54,754 nucleotides of DNA from positions 1 to 54,754 of IMG/VR virus record IMGVR_UViG_3300020202_000088; one strand, 5' to 3'. Positions 45,481-52,501 of this stretch are shown piece after piece. Numbering within the stretch: position 1 is the stretch's first letter; each line of letters begins with the position of its first letter. The position numbers were made by a program, and so were the translations under genes. This DNA comes from a virus. The notes under the pieces were generated by a model. That model saw only the letters and a list, made by a program, of their open reading frames with translations. It made no database searches and had not been told where the DNA came from.

Positions 45481-46211
45481 AGATCTGCTGTCCGTTCCAC
45501 CAGGAGGACACCCCCTCCTGCCACGTGTACCACGACGGGTACCACTGCTTCGGCTGTGGGGCGCACGGGCCGCTATCGGACCTGAAGGGCAGGGTGGACG
45601 TGAAGGCCCCGCCCAAGCACACGGAGCCAGAGGACCTGGGCCCGTGGCGGCAGTACCTGGCCAAGCTCCCGCTGCGGCAGGTGAGGGGGCTTTCGCTACC
45701 CTGTGACAATCGCAGCTACTTCATCGTATGGCCGGGCACCCAGTTCTTCAAGCGGCGCTTCTTCGAGCCCGGTAAGGGCCCCAAGTACGTCGGTCCCCGG
45801 GGCCACCAGCCACCCCTGTTCTGGGTACGGCGGGAGGGAGCCATCTTGGTCATCGTGGAGGGCGAGCTGAATGCGCTCAGCGTGGCGGCCGCGTTGCCTG
45901 AGGCCGCAGTCTGCTCCCCGGGTTCAGCAAGCAACTTCTCGCCTGCTTTCTTACGAAAAGAGTTGTGTAATACAGTGTATTACACTAAAATATGTATTAT
46001 CGCTGACGCGGACAACCCTGGGGCGGAGGCGGTGATGAACGCAAAGGGATTCTTCAACGCCTTCGGGAGGGACGTGCAGTGGAAGCTCATGTCGCCCGAT
46101 GCCAACGACGTACTGGTGGAACTTGGCGCCGAAACACTCCGAGAACAGCTCAAAGATGTACTGGCAACGGCGCTGGAAGCGCGGTCTGGCGAGGGGCAGG
46201 TGCCCGCTTGA
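45477..46211 (+). CDS. DNA primase (zinc-binding and TOPRIM)
   Basis: 244 aa from GTG 45477 (GTGA overlap). The N-terminal CHC2-type zinc finger is KICCPFHQEDTPSCHVYHDG followed by YHCFGCGAHG. The TOPRIM core has ILVIVEGELNALSVAAALPE (conserved Glu) and CIIADADNPGAEAVMNAKGF (DxD). This is a compact T7 gp4-like primase part without helicase; the helicase is encoded separately at 43620. A 21-bp operator/promoter-like palindrome lies inside the gene at 45965. Confidence 0.88.
   Translation: MKICCPFHQEDTPSCHVYHDGYHCFGCGAHGPLSDLKGRVDVKAPPKHTEPEDLGPWRQYLAKLPLRQVRGLSLPCDNRSYFIVWPGTQFFKRRFFEPGKGPKYVGPRGHQPPLFWVRREGAILVIVEGELNALSVAAALPEAAVCSPGSASNFSPAFLRKELCNTVYYTKICIIADADNPGAEAVMNAKGFFNAFGRDVQWKLMSPDANDVLVELGAETLREQLKDVLATALEARSGEGQVPA
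45963..45991 (+). promoter_or_regulatory. Intragenic double operator with promoter-like elements
   Basis: A perfect palindrome with 10-bp arms and a one-base centre (45965-45985) starts GTGTAATACA. TTGTGT (45963-45968), 17 bp, and TAAAAT (45986-45991) give a plausible promoter. It is the longest dyad of this motif in the window and lies within the primase gene, ahead of the sigma-like gene. Confidence 0.6.
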
Positions 46212-46551
46212 AGGCTGCGATATCAGCAGGAATACCTGCCAGCACGCGGACTGGTACCTGTCCTACGGGCCTCAGCACTTCGCGCCGGAGCTTCCGGTCA
46301 TGCTGAGCGACGACATTGAGTCCTACGGGGCGCCGGAGCGCGAGGCGACCTCAGAAGTCTGGGACCTATTCAAGAAGCTGCGCCGGTACGGCCTCGAGCG
46401 GGACCAAATCAGCATCCTGCTCCGCCGCTTCGTACTCGACATGACCATGCGGCAAATCTGCGCGGAGATGGGTTGGACGTCGATGCAGACGCTCTACCGC
46501 CGCTACCGCAAGGCTTTAGCCACGCTTAAAAAGAGGGGGTTCAGTAAATGA
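46159..46551 (+). CDS. Sigma region 4-like HTH protein
   Basis: 130 aa from ATG 46159; ATG 46300 is an alternative with a better ribosome site. The N-terminus CPLEGCDISRNTCQHADWYL may hold a zinc. The C-terminal LLRRFVLDMTMRQICAEMGW then TSMQTLYRRYRKALATLKKR is the sigma-70 region 4 type helix-turn-helix. Regions 2 and 3 are absent. It overlaps primase by 53 nt and the exonuclease by 4 nt. It could be a promoter-specific regulator of late genes, or a DNA-binding protein of other use. Confidence 0.65.
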   Translation, partial: YWQRRWKRGLARGRCPLEGCDISRNTCQHADWYLSYGPQHFAPELPVMLSDDIESYGAPEREATSEVWDLFKKLRRYGLERDQISILLRRFVLDMTMRQICAEMGWTSMQTLYRRYRKALATLKKRGFSK

Positions 46552-47348
46552 GCACGGGTCCACGCGTCCTTATCTATGACATCGAGACCGCGCCGATCAT
46601 GTCCTACGTCTGGGGCCTGTTCGACCAGAACGTCGGCCTGAACCAGATTCACAAGGACTGGCACCTGCTCAGCTGGAGCGCCAAGTGGCTTGGCGACCCT
46701 GCCAACAAGGTCATGTACATGGACCAGCGCGGGGCCAAGAACATTGAGGACGACCGCAAGCTCCTCGAAGGCATCTGGAAGCTGCTCGACGAGGCCGACG
46801 CAGTCATCACTCAGAACGGCAAGGAGTTCGACCACAAGAAGCTGCAGGCGCGCTTCGTGATCAACGGCATGCAGCCGCCCTCGAGCTACCAGCACATCGA
46901 CACGCTGAAGCTCGCGCGCAAGCACTTCGGCTTCACGAGCAACAAGCTCGAGTACATGACGGAGAAGCTCTGCAAGAAGTACAAGAAGCTCAAGAGCAAG
47001 TCCTACCCGGGCTTTGAGCTGTGGCGCGCATGCCTCGCGGGCGACCTCGACGCCTGGAAGGAGATGGAGCGCTACAACAAGCACGACGTGCTCGCGCTCG
47101 AGGAGCTGTATTACCGCCTGATCCCCTGGGACAACACGGTCAACTTCAACCTCTACGGCGAAGAGGGGATGCTCACGGTCTGCACCTGCGGCCCGGCTGC
47201 GACCTTCAAGCGCCAAGGCTTCGCCTACACCACGACGGGCAAATTCCAGCGCTACAAGTGCACGCGCTGCGGTTCCGAGACCCGCGGCCGCACGAACCTG
47301 CTCAGCAAGGAGCAGATTGCCAGTCTGCGCGTGGGGACCAAGCGATGA
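46548..47348 (+). CDS. DnaQ-like 3'-5' exonuclease with zinc ribbon
   Basis: 266 aa. The RNase H-like fold has RVLIYDIETAPIMSYVW (Exo I DxE), AVITQNGKEFDHKKLQARF (Exo II) and YNKHDVLALEELYYRL (Exo III, HD type). The C-terminal TVCTCGPAATFKRQG and YKCTRCGSETRGR form a zinc ribbon. The layout matches phage RNase H-like exonucleases placed in replication operons. It may process DNA ends or RNA primers. The start overlaps the sigma-like gene by 4 nt. Confidence 0.85.
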   Translation: MSTGPRVLIYDIETAPIMSYVWGLFDQNVGLNQIHKDWHLLSWSAKWLGDPANKVMYMDQRGAKNIEDDRKLLEGIWKLLDEADAVITQNGKEFDHKKLQARFVINGMQPPSSYQHIDTLKLARKHFGFTSNKLEYMTEKLCKKYKKLKSKSYPGFELWRACLAGDLDAWKEMERYNKHDVLALEELYYRLIPWDNTVNFNLYGEEGMLTVCTCGPAATFKRQGFAYTTTGKFQRYKCTRCGSETRGRTNLLSKEQIASLRVGTKR

Positions 47349-47620
47349 TGACCACAATTCTAGCGGTGCTGGGGACTGCCCTCGCCGCAATCTGGGCCCT
47401 GTTCACCAAGAACCGGCAGCTTGCGCAAACCCTGGCCCGCAAAGAGAGCGAGGAGGGACTGAAGGATGCCAAGCGCAACTTGGACAATGCTGCAGCGGAC
47501 GCTGATCGCGCTGTTGCTGATTATCACGTTGCTAGGGACGAGTACCTGCAGAGCCGCGGACTGCGACAAGGTGATCGAGACGTGCGACCGGGCCCTGGCG
47601 GCGAAGGACAAGCAGATTAG
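47345..47620 (+). CDS. Membrane-anchored coiled-coil protein, possible i-spanin
   Basis: 91 aa from ATG 47345 (MMTTILAVLGTALAAIWALF). One N-terminal transmembrane helix is followed by a charged helical stretch (LARKESEEGLKDAKRNLDNA) and a disordered end. The next gene begins inside it in another frame (155-nt overlap). This is the nested arrangement of Rz/Rz1 spanin pairs. The resemblance is by topology only. Confidence 0.5.
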   Translation: MMTTILAVLGTALAAIWALFTKNRQLAQTLARKESEEGLKDAKRNLDNAAADADRAVADYHVARDEYLQSRGLRQGDRDVRPGPGGEGQAD

Positions 47621-47786
47621 GCTCTGCGACCTGGCTCTCGCCCAGTCGATCGAGCGCGGCGGACAGCTCACCTTCGAGCTGCGTCAGAAGGATGAGCAAC
47701 TTTCGGCCTGGTATCGCAACCCGTTCACCATGGCCACAATCGGCGTACTGCTGGGGATCGTCGCCACCGGCATCGCCTTGAAATGA
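47466..47786 (+). CDS. Exported protein with C-terminal membrane helix, possible spanin partner
   Basis: 106 aa, MPSATWTMLQRTLIALLLII. An N-terminal signal (TLIALLLIITLLGTSTCRA) with a Cys near the cleavage site is followed by a coiled coil (CDRALAAKDKQIRLCDLALA). A final hydrophobic helix is MATIGVLLGIVATGIAL. Both ends being membrane-attached is the topology of unimolecular spanins. The Cys context (TSTC) is an imperfect lipobox. It overlaps the preceding gene out of frame. Confidence 0.6.
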   Translation: MPSATWTMLQRTLIALLLIITLLGTSTCRAADCDKVIETCDRALAAKDKQIRLCDLALAQSIERGGQLTFELRQKDEQLSAWYRNPFTMATIGVLLGIVATGIALK

Positions 47787-47792
47787 GGTAGT

Positions 47793-48506
47793 ATGAAGTT
47801 CGCGATTTACGGATGTGCCTTGATGGCTCTGGTGCTCACGGGCATCTCGTGCGGCGTGCCGCTCAGCGAGGGCGCCCTGTACCAGAAAGTGCGCTCCCAG
47901 ACCCTGATGCTCCTGAACCCCGACAACCACGGCTCCGGCGGGACGGGCTTCGTGGTCGTAACCCCCACGGGTAACCGCTTCACGCTCACCAACGCTCACG
48001 TCTGTCGCGTGACCAAGCGCAGCTGGCTCGACGCCAAGCGGGGCGACGCCTTCATGCGCCTGCACGTGGTCATGATCGCCGACGGCATCGACCTGTGCCT
48101 GCTCGACGCGTGGCCGGGGCTCGAGGGCTTGCCGGTGGCGCAGAATAGCAAGATGTTGGAGATGGTGTTCATCGTAGGGCACCCTCTCCTGCGTCCTGCT
48201 CTCATGAGCCGCGGCTACTACATCGACCGGGGAGAGGTGGAGATCTACGACAACGGCTACACCGAGGCCGAGTGCACGGGGCCCGGGAAGGCGTGGAAGA
48301 ACATCATCACGCTGTTCGGCCCGGTGGGCCTCTGCGCATTCACCTACGACGCGGGCATGACGGATGCGACGATCCGCCCTGGAAACAGCGGCAGCCCAGT
48401 CACGAACGCGAATGGCGAGGTCGTGGGCGTCGTCTTCGCGGGCGACGGCGTAGTCGGCATCTTCGTGCCGCTCGACCTGCTGCAGAAGTTCCTGGCGGGC
48501 TTCTAG
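47793..48506 (+). CDS. Secreted trypsin-like serine protease (lipoprotein)
   Basis: 237 aa. The lipoprotein signal MKFAIYGCALMALVLTGISC is followed by a chymotrypsin-fold domain. GTGFVVVTPTGNRFTLTNAH supplies the catalytic His, DGIDLCLLDAW the Asp, and DATIRPGNSGSPVTNANGEV the Ser in GNSGSP. The set is complete and in order. The signal places it on the periplasmic face of the envelope. Such proteases are rare in phages. It could degrade envelope proteins during lysis or lysogeny, or remove receptors. It is the last rightward gene and converges on the late operon end. Confidence 0.85.
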   Translation: MKFAIYGCALMALVLTGISCGVPLSEGALYQKVRSQTLMLLNPDNHGSGGTGFVVVTPTGNRFTLTNAHVCRVTKRSWLDAKRGDAFMRLHVVMIADGIDLCLLDAWPGLEGLPVAQNSKMLEMVFIVGHPLLRPALMSRGYYIDRGEVEIYDNGYTEAECTGPGKAWKNIITLFGPVGLCAFTYDAGMTDATIRPGNSGSPVTNANGEVVGVVFAGDGVVGIFVPLDLLQKFLAGF

Positions 48507-48751
48507 CCCTTCAAGATCGCGACTACAAAGGCAGCAACGGCAAGGAGGCCGCTGCTCCCCATCACTAGAACGTAGAGCCTCTGGCGGAACTGAAGGTCCG
48601 ACTCCAGGGGCTTTACTCTTTCCTCCAGCATGGTGGAGCGTTTGTGGTGCTCCACGAGAACGTGATTGTGGACAGCGCCCTGGCGCACCAGCTCCATTGT
48701 TAGGGACTTAATCTCTTTTACTTCGGTGAGGACGGCTTCCATACGGTCCAT
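48503..48751 (-). CDS. Small coiled-coil protein with C-terminal membrane helix
   Basis: 82 aa, MDRMEAVLTEVKEIKSLTME. A helical coiled coil (EHHKRSTMLEERVKPLESDL) ends in a transmembrane helix, LYVLVMGSSGLLAVAAFVVA. It is the final gene of the leftward late operon, 3 nt after the last ejection protein. It could be a holin-type or virion membrane protein. The stop region overlaps that of the convergent protease gene by 4 nt. Confidence 0.65.
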   Translation of the reverse strand: MDRMEAVLTEVKEIKSLTMELVRQGAVHNHVLVEHHKRSTMLEERVKPLESDLQFRQRLYVLVMGSSGLLAVAAFVVAILKG

Positions 48752-48754
48752 GAG

Positions 48755-49864
48755 TCACTTTTTCTTTTTGTCTTTCTTAGGTGCGTCGTTGTCGAGTGAT
48801 TCTGCGATGGCGAGACGGGCCGCGAGGGGAGTGGCGCCGCTGATAGCTTTGCCGCCGGAGCTAAGCGCCTTGGCGAGGCTGGACTGGGCGAGTGGGGACC
48901 GCGCGATGTGCGTGAGGGCCGCGCCTTTGGCGGCGCCTTCGTGCCCACCCAGTGCGTAGCCAATGCCTGCACCGGCGGCATCCGGGAGCAGGCGAACCAT
49001 GTTCTGGCTGATGCTGGGCTTCGCGTCCATGGAACCCTTTGCACGCAGCAGCGCCGAGAGCTTTGAGTTGGCCTCTTCGACGATGTTCGGATCCGTCGGG
49101 AAGGTTTCGCCGTACGCGTCCTTCAGGGCCTGGCTGTAGCCGGCCTGCTCGGTCTGGGCTGCCTTGCTGCTCAGGCGCTCTAAAGGCTCGCTCTTGTTGT
49201 AGCCCTTGCTGCCTGCGATGCGGCTATACTCCAGCGCCTCTTGGGGTGCCACCTTGCCGCGGAAGCCAACGTCCACCGCGCGGTCGCTCAGCATCTTGTG
49301 CTCGGCAGCCACTGCAGCAGGCACGTCCCCGGAAGAGGTCTGGAACTTGCCCGCCATCTCGTCCAGGCGATCGGCAATAGGCATGCTGTCGATCTCGGCG
49401 CCGGCCTTCTGGAGCTGTTCCACACCCGTGTTCAGCTGCTGGCCTCGCGAGTCGATCTGCTTCCCGACTTGCTTCTGCATGCCTCGCTTGGTGCCCCAAA
49501 CGCCCTCATCTAGGAGCGTGTCGCCCACGCCTGCGGTATACTTCTTCAGGCCGACGGCCTTCTGCGCCAGGTAGTCCGGCACTTTGGACAGGCCCGTAGC
49601 CTTGCCGAGCCAGGAGGCGAGCTTCTCGGCGCCGCGCATGGGTGCAGCGGAGGCGACAGCCGCAAGTGCGTCGTCCGCATCGCTTTGTTTGATCAAGTTG
49701 CCTTCGCGGGCCTGCTTTTTCCAATCAGCAACGCTCTCGGAGGGTGCCGCCGGACTTTCGGCGACAGGGGCTGGGTCAGCGGTCGAACCTCCAGCACGAG
49801 CTTGCAGCTCCTGCAGGCGTTTCAACTTCCGCAGACGCTCCAGTTCAGCGCGAGGGTCCGACAT
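48755..49864 (-). CDS. Ejection-type internal virion protein
   Basis: 369 aa. It is Ala/Lys/Gln-rich and helical, with an N-terminal coiled coil (AELERLRKLKRLQELQARAG), a long helical centre, a Gly/Ala hydrophobic stretch (DAAGAGIGYALGGHEGAAKG) and a Lys tail (PKKDKKKK). A Gly/Ala segment able to enter membranes, in a three-gene cluster after the fibres, is the signature of P22 gp7/gp20/gp16-like ejection proteins. They leave the head with the DNA and form a trans-envelope channel. Exact correspondence is not assignable by eye. Confidence 0.7.
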   Translation of the reverse strand: MSDPRAELERLRKLKRLQELQARAGGSTADPAPVAESPAAPSESVADWKKQAREGNLIKQSDADDALAAVASAAPMRGAEKLASWLGKATGLSKVPDYLAQKAVGLKKYTAGVGDTLLDEGVWGTKRGMQKQVGKQIDSRGQQLNTGVEQLQKAGAEIDSMPIADRLDEMAGKFQTSSGDVPAAVAAEHKMLSDRAVDVGFRGKVAPQEALEYSRIAGSKGYNKSEPLERLSSKAAQTEQAGYSQALKDAYGETFPTDPNIVEEANSKLSALLRAKGSMDAKPSISQNMVRLLPDAAGAGIGYALGGHEGAAKGAALTHIARSPLAQSSLAKALSSGGKAISGATPLAARLAIAESLDNDAPKKDKKKK

Positions 49865-50760
49865 TATTGTCCCAGCTCTTTCTTAAGGGCGTCTAGCTCA
49901 GCCTGCTCCTCAGGAGACAGGCCGCTGGAGGGTTTCTCGGCGGGGGGTTTGCCGAGTAGGTCGCTCAGACCCTTGATGCCTCGACGGCCACTGTAGCGTT
50001 GGATAGCGCGCGGATCGGTGCCACCTTCGATGTTGTGCACGGACTCCTCAGCAGCTTCACGCATCATTTGCATGCCACGCTTGACCATGTCAGGAGTGCC
50101 TCCGGCCTGCATGCCCTTCTCGGCCATCTGGCGGCCAGCTTCGTGCTTGGACTGGGCTGCGCCGGCGAACTTGCGCACGTCGATGTTCATCAGGCGAGAT
50201 AGTTCTTGGTACTCGTCTCCTGCGCCCTCCCATTCCTTCCAACCCATAGCCTTGCCGATAGCACCCTTCATGTTCGCTGCGGGACCTTGCAGTAGGGAGG
50301 GGAGCATGTTGAGCGCAGGGGTGACCGACTTACCGCCTTGCCACGCCTTCTCCGCGCCCTTCAAGGCAGGGGCAATTTGGTTGATGCCCGCCTTATCGAT
50401 GTCATCCGCCAGCGCGCCGGTGCGCCGCTCGATGCGGTCGTCGATGCCGAACATGCGAGCTGAGTAATCAGGTGTGCCGCCGATAGATACTCCGCCGGTG
50501 CCCGAAGCGGACACGGGGCGGTTGCCATAACGCTGCGCAAGCTCTTCCGCCATCTTCCGGCTGCGATCTGACTCGCGGGCGCCTTGCGCCTCGACTTCAG
50601 CCAGCTTCGCCAGCTCGTGAGCCTGTTGCGCCTTAGCCTGCTCAGCTTTGGCCTTCAGCTCGTCTGCCTGAATGGCGCTTTGGCCGCCAATCTGCATGCC
50701 CTGTTGCATGCCTTTCAGAAGGGCTTCGAGTTTTCCAGGATTTGGTCTGTAGTCTGCCAT
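49864..50760 (-). CDS. Ejection-type internal virion protein
   Basis: 298 aa, MADYRPNPGKLEALLKGMQQ. The N-terminal helix is Gln/Ala-rich (QADELKAKAEQAKAQQAHEL), followed by Gly/Met-rich helices (LPSLLQGPAANMKGAIGKAM, AEKGMQAGGTPDMVKRGMQM). It overlaps the next gene by one base (ATAAT/ATG junction) and follows the 432-aa virion protein by 2 nt. It is the middle member of the putative ejection cluster. No enzymatic motif is seen. Confidence 0.7.
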   Translation of the reverse strand: MADYRPNPGKLEALLKGMQQGMQIGGQSAIQADELKAKAEQAKAQQAHELAKLAEVEAQGARESDRSRKMAEELAQRYGNRPVSASGTGGVSIGGTPDYSARMFGIDDRIERRTGALADDIDKAGINQIAPALKGAEKAWQGGKSVTPALNMLPSLLQGPAANMKGAIGKAMGWKEWEGAGDEYQELSRLMNIDVRKFAGAAQSKHEAGRQMAEKGMQAGGTPDMVKRGMQMMREAAEESVHNIEGGTDPRAIQRYSGRRGIKGLSDLLGKPPAEKPSSGLSPEEQAELDALKKELGQ

Positions 50761-50762
50761 AA

Positions 50763-52061
50763 TCAGCTCGGGGTTCCCATGCCAGCGGTCGCCGGGAGCG
50801 CGACCTGTGCCTGGCCTTCAGTTAGTCGTTTCTTCTGCTGCGGGTCCATGAAGCTCGTGCCCGCGTTCTTGCCCATCGTGGCGCCCAGGCCGCCGCCATA
50901 GCCGCCAATGAAGCTGCCGATGCCGCCGGCAAGCGCGTTCTCGAACAGGCTGCCCTGCTTGGTCTGCTGCTGTTGTTCAAACGCCGAGTTGGCCGCGTCT
51001 TGTGCCATCTGCTGCTGCCGCTGGTCGGCGCCGATGATATCCATCTGCTGGCCGTGGGCCTGGTTCTGCGCGCCTAGCTGCCGGTTGTACTGGTTAGCGA
51101 TTGCGTCCTGTCCCAGTTGTCCCATGCCACGCATGTGCGTCTGGGTCTGCCCGAGGAGCTGACTGTTGAGGTTCGCTCGTTGGGTCAGCATCTCCTTCGC
51201 CGTGTTCACGCGATCGGCGACGATCTTGCGTTGCGCGTTCGCGAGCTGCTCGTACTTATTGCCTTGGAGGCCAGAGAACGCCTGCATGGCCGCACCTGAA
51301 GGGGCCGCCCCCAGGCCGCGATCGGCGAGCGCTTGCGCGAGCGATGCTTCTTGCCCGCCGAACATACGTGCTAGATCGTCTTTCGCTTGCCCATAAGCCT
51401 GGAAGTCGTCGTCGGTGAGCTTCCAGTAGTCGCCCTTGCCTGACAGTGCCTCGCGGTCCGCGTCAGCATTCGCGTAGTACTTGGACTCCTGATCTGCAGC
51501 GCGGTTATAGCTCTCGACACCTTTGTTGAAGAAGGGGTCATCCTTCTGCAACTTCTCGACGGCGTACTTCGTGGCCGTCGTCGGGTCCACGGCCATCAAG
51601 GTCTCGATCTCGTGCGCGCGGTCGTCGTAGGTGTTGCCTTGGGCGCCCGCCATGATGTTCTGGTGTTCGGCCAGGATATCGGCGGCCGACTTGCCTTCGT
51701 TCTTCCACGTGTTGATCAGCGACTCGCCGAACTTGTCACGCAGCAGGCTTCCGTCCTTCAGGCGCGTGTTGTCGAACAGCGCATTACCCTTCAGGCTCGG
51801 GTCACCCTGGATTTGGCCGAAGATGTCGGCCACCGACTTGCCCCAGTCGTAAGACTTCTGGTCCTTGACGTACTTGTCGTTTTTGAGCGAGGCCAGGGCA
51901 TCAGCTAGACTCGACTGCCCGCTGCTGTAAGCTGACAGCGCTTGCTGCACGGCAGGGCTGCTACCAATTGAGGCCCGGAGCTTCTGCTGCTTGAGCAGGT
52001 CGCTCTCTGAGATCTGGTTCTGGGCGGCTTGGCCCTCTTTTTTGCCAAAAATAAAGTCCAT
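50763..52061 (-). CDS. Virion ejection-type protein with a satellite homologue
   Basis: 432 aa, MDFIFGKKEGQAAQNQISES. It is helical and Gln/Ala-rich, with a Gly-rich hydrophobic stretch, ALAGGIGSFIGGYGGGLGAT (about residues 380-400), that could insert into membranes. The satellite gene at 29080 encodes a close homologue with a different C-terminus. It is first of the three ejection-type genes and immediately follows the acetyltransferase. I infer that it is packaged in the head and released with DNA. Why a satellite would keep its own version is discussed under findings. Confidence 0.75.
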   Translation of the reverse strand: MDFIFGKKEGQAAQNQISESDLLKQQKLRASIGSSPAVQQALSAYSSGQSSLADALASLKNDKYVKDQKSYDWGKSVADIFGQIQGDPSLKGNALFDNTRLKDGSLLRDKFGESLINTWKNEGKSAADILAEHQNIMAGAQGNTYDDRAHEIETLMAVDPTTATKYAVEKLQKDDPFFNKGVESYNRAADQESKYYANADADREALSGKGDYWKLTDDDFQAYGQAKDDLARMFGGQEASLAQALADRGLGAAPSGAAMQAFSGLQGNKYEQLANAQRKIVADRVNTAKEMLTQRANLNSQLLGQTQTHMRGMGQLGQDAIANQYNRQLGAQNQAHGQQMDIIGADQRQQQMAQDAANSAFEQQQQTKQGSLFENALAGGIGSFIGGYGGGLGATMGKNAGTSFMDPQQKKRLTEGQAQVALPATAGMGTPS

Positions 52062-52501
52062 TAGTGCTCCAGTGAGGCGATTTCATGAAGCGCCTTGGGG
52101 ACGCTTGCGTAAACGTAGGTGCATGGCACGGGATCCGAGGCCATTCCGATCTTGAGGGCATTGACGGCGGAGGCGTCATGGCTCGCGCCTTCGCGGATTG
52201 CGCCGAAGACATAAGTCGCGCCCTGCCGGGCAGCTTCCTGCATCACGCGCTTGCCGAGCGCTGCTCCAACGCCCTTACCGCGCCAATCCGGGTGCACGCA
52301 GAAGCAGGCGATGTAGCCCGTAGTGTTCTTGGCCATGAGGCCGCACCAGATGAAGCCGGCGAGCGAGCCATCGGTGCCCCGGGCGACAAGCGCAATATCT
52401 CGCTTATTCAGGTGCTCAGGGCCGATGGGGTGTCCGCTGTGCTCTTTCAGGAGTTGCTGGATGGCGGCCAGGTCAGAGCTGATTGCACGCCTGATAATCA
52501 T
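52061..52501 (-). CDS. GNAT acetyltransferase
   Basis: 146 aa from ATG 52501 (ATGA overlap with the fibre stop). The acetyl-CoA site is CFCVHPDWRGKGVGAALGKR (V.P..RG.G.G..L), preceded by strands GSLAGFIWCGLMAKNTTGYI. This is a common passenger of late operons in short-tailed phages. It may acetylate virion or host proteins, and the target is unknown. Its end overlaps the start of the 432-aa virion gene. Confidence 0.85.
   Translation of the reverse strand: MIIRRAISSDLAAIQQLLKEHSGHPIGPEHLNKRDIALVARGTDGSLAGFIWCGLMAKNTTGYIACFCVHPDWRGKGVGAALGKRVMQEAARQGATYVFGAIREGASHDASAVNALKIGMASDPVPCTYVYASVPKALHEIASLEH

Noticed and set aside
46503-47390. 295-aa open frame on the minus strand
   Set aside because: Antisense to the DnaQ-like exonuclease; shadow composition.
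29080-52061. Recent duplication of the virion gene within one genome
   Set aside because: The two copies differ at many silent positions and in the C-terminus, so they separated long before the 221-bp repeat became shared.
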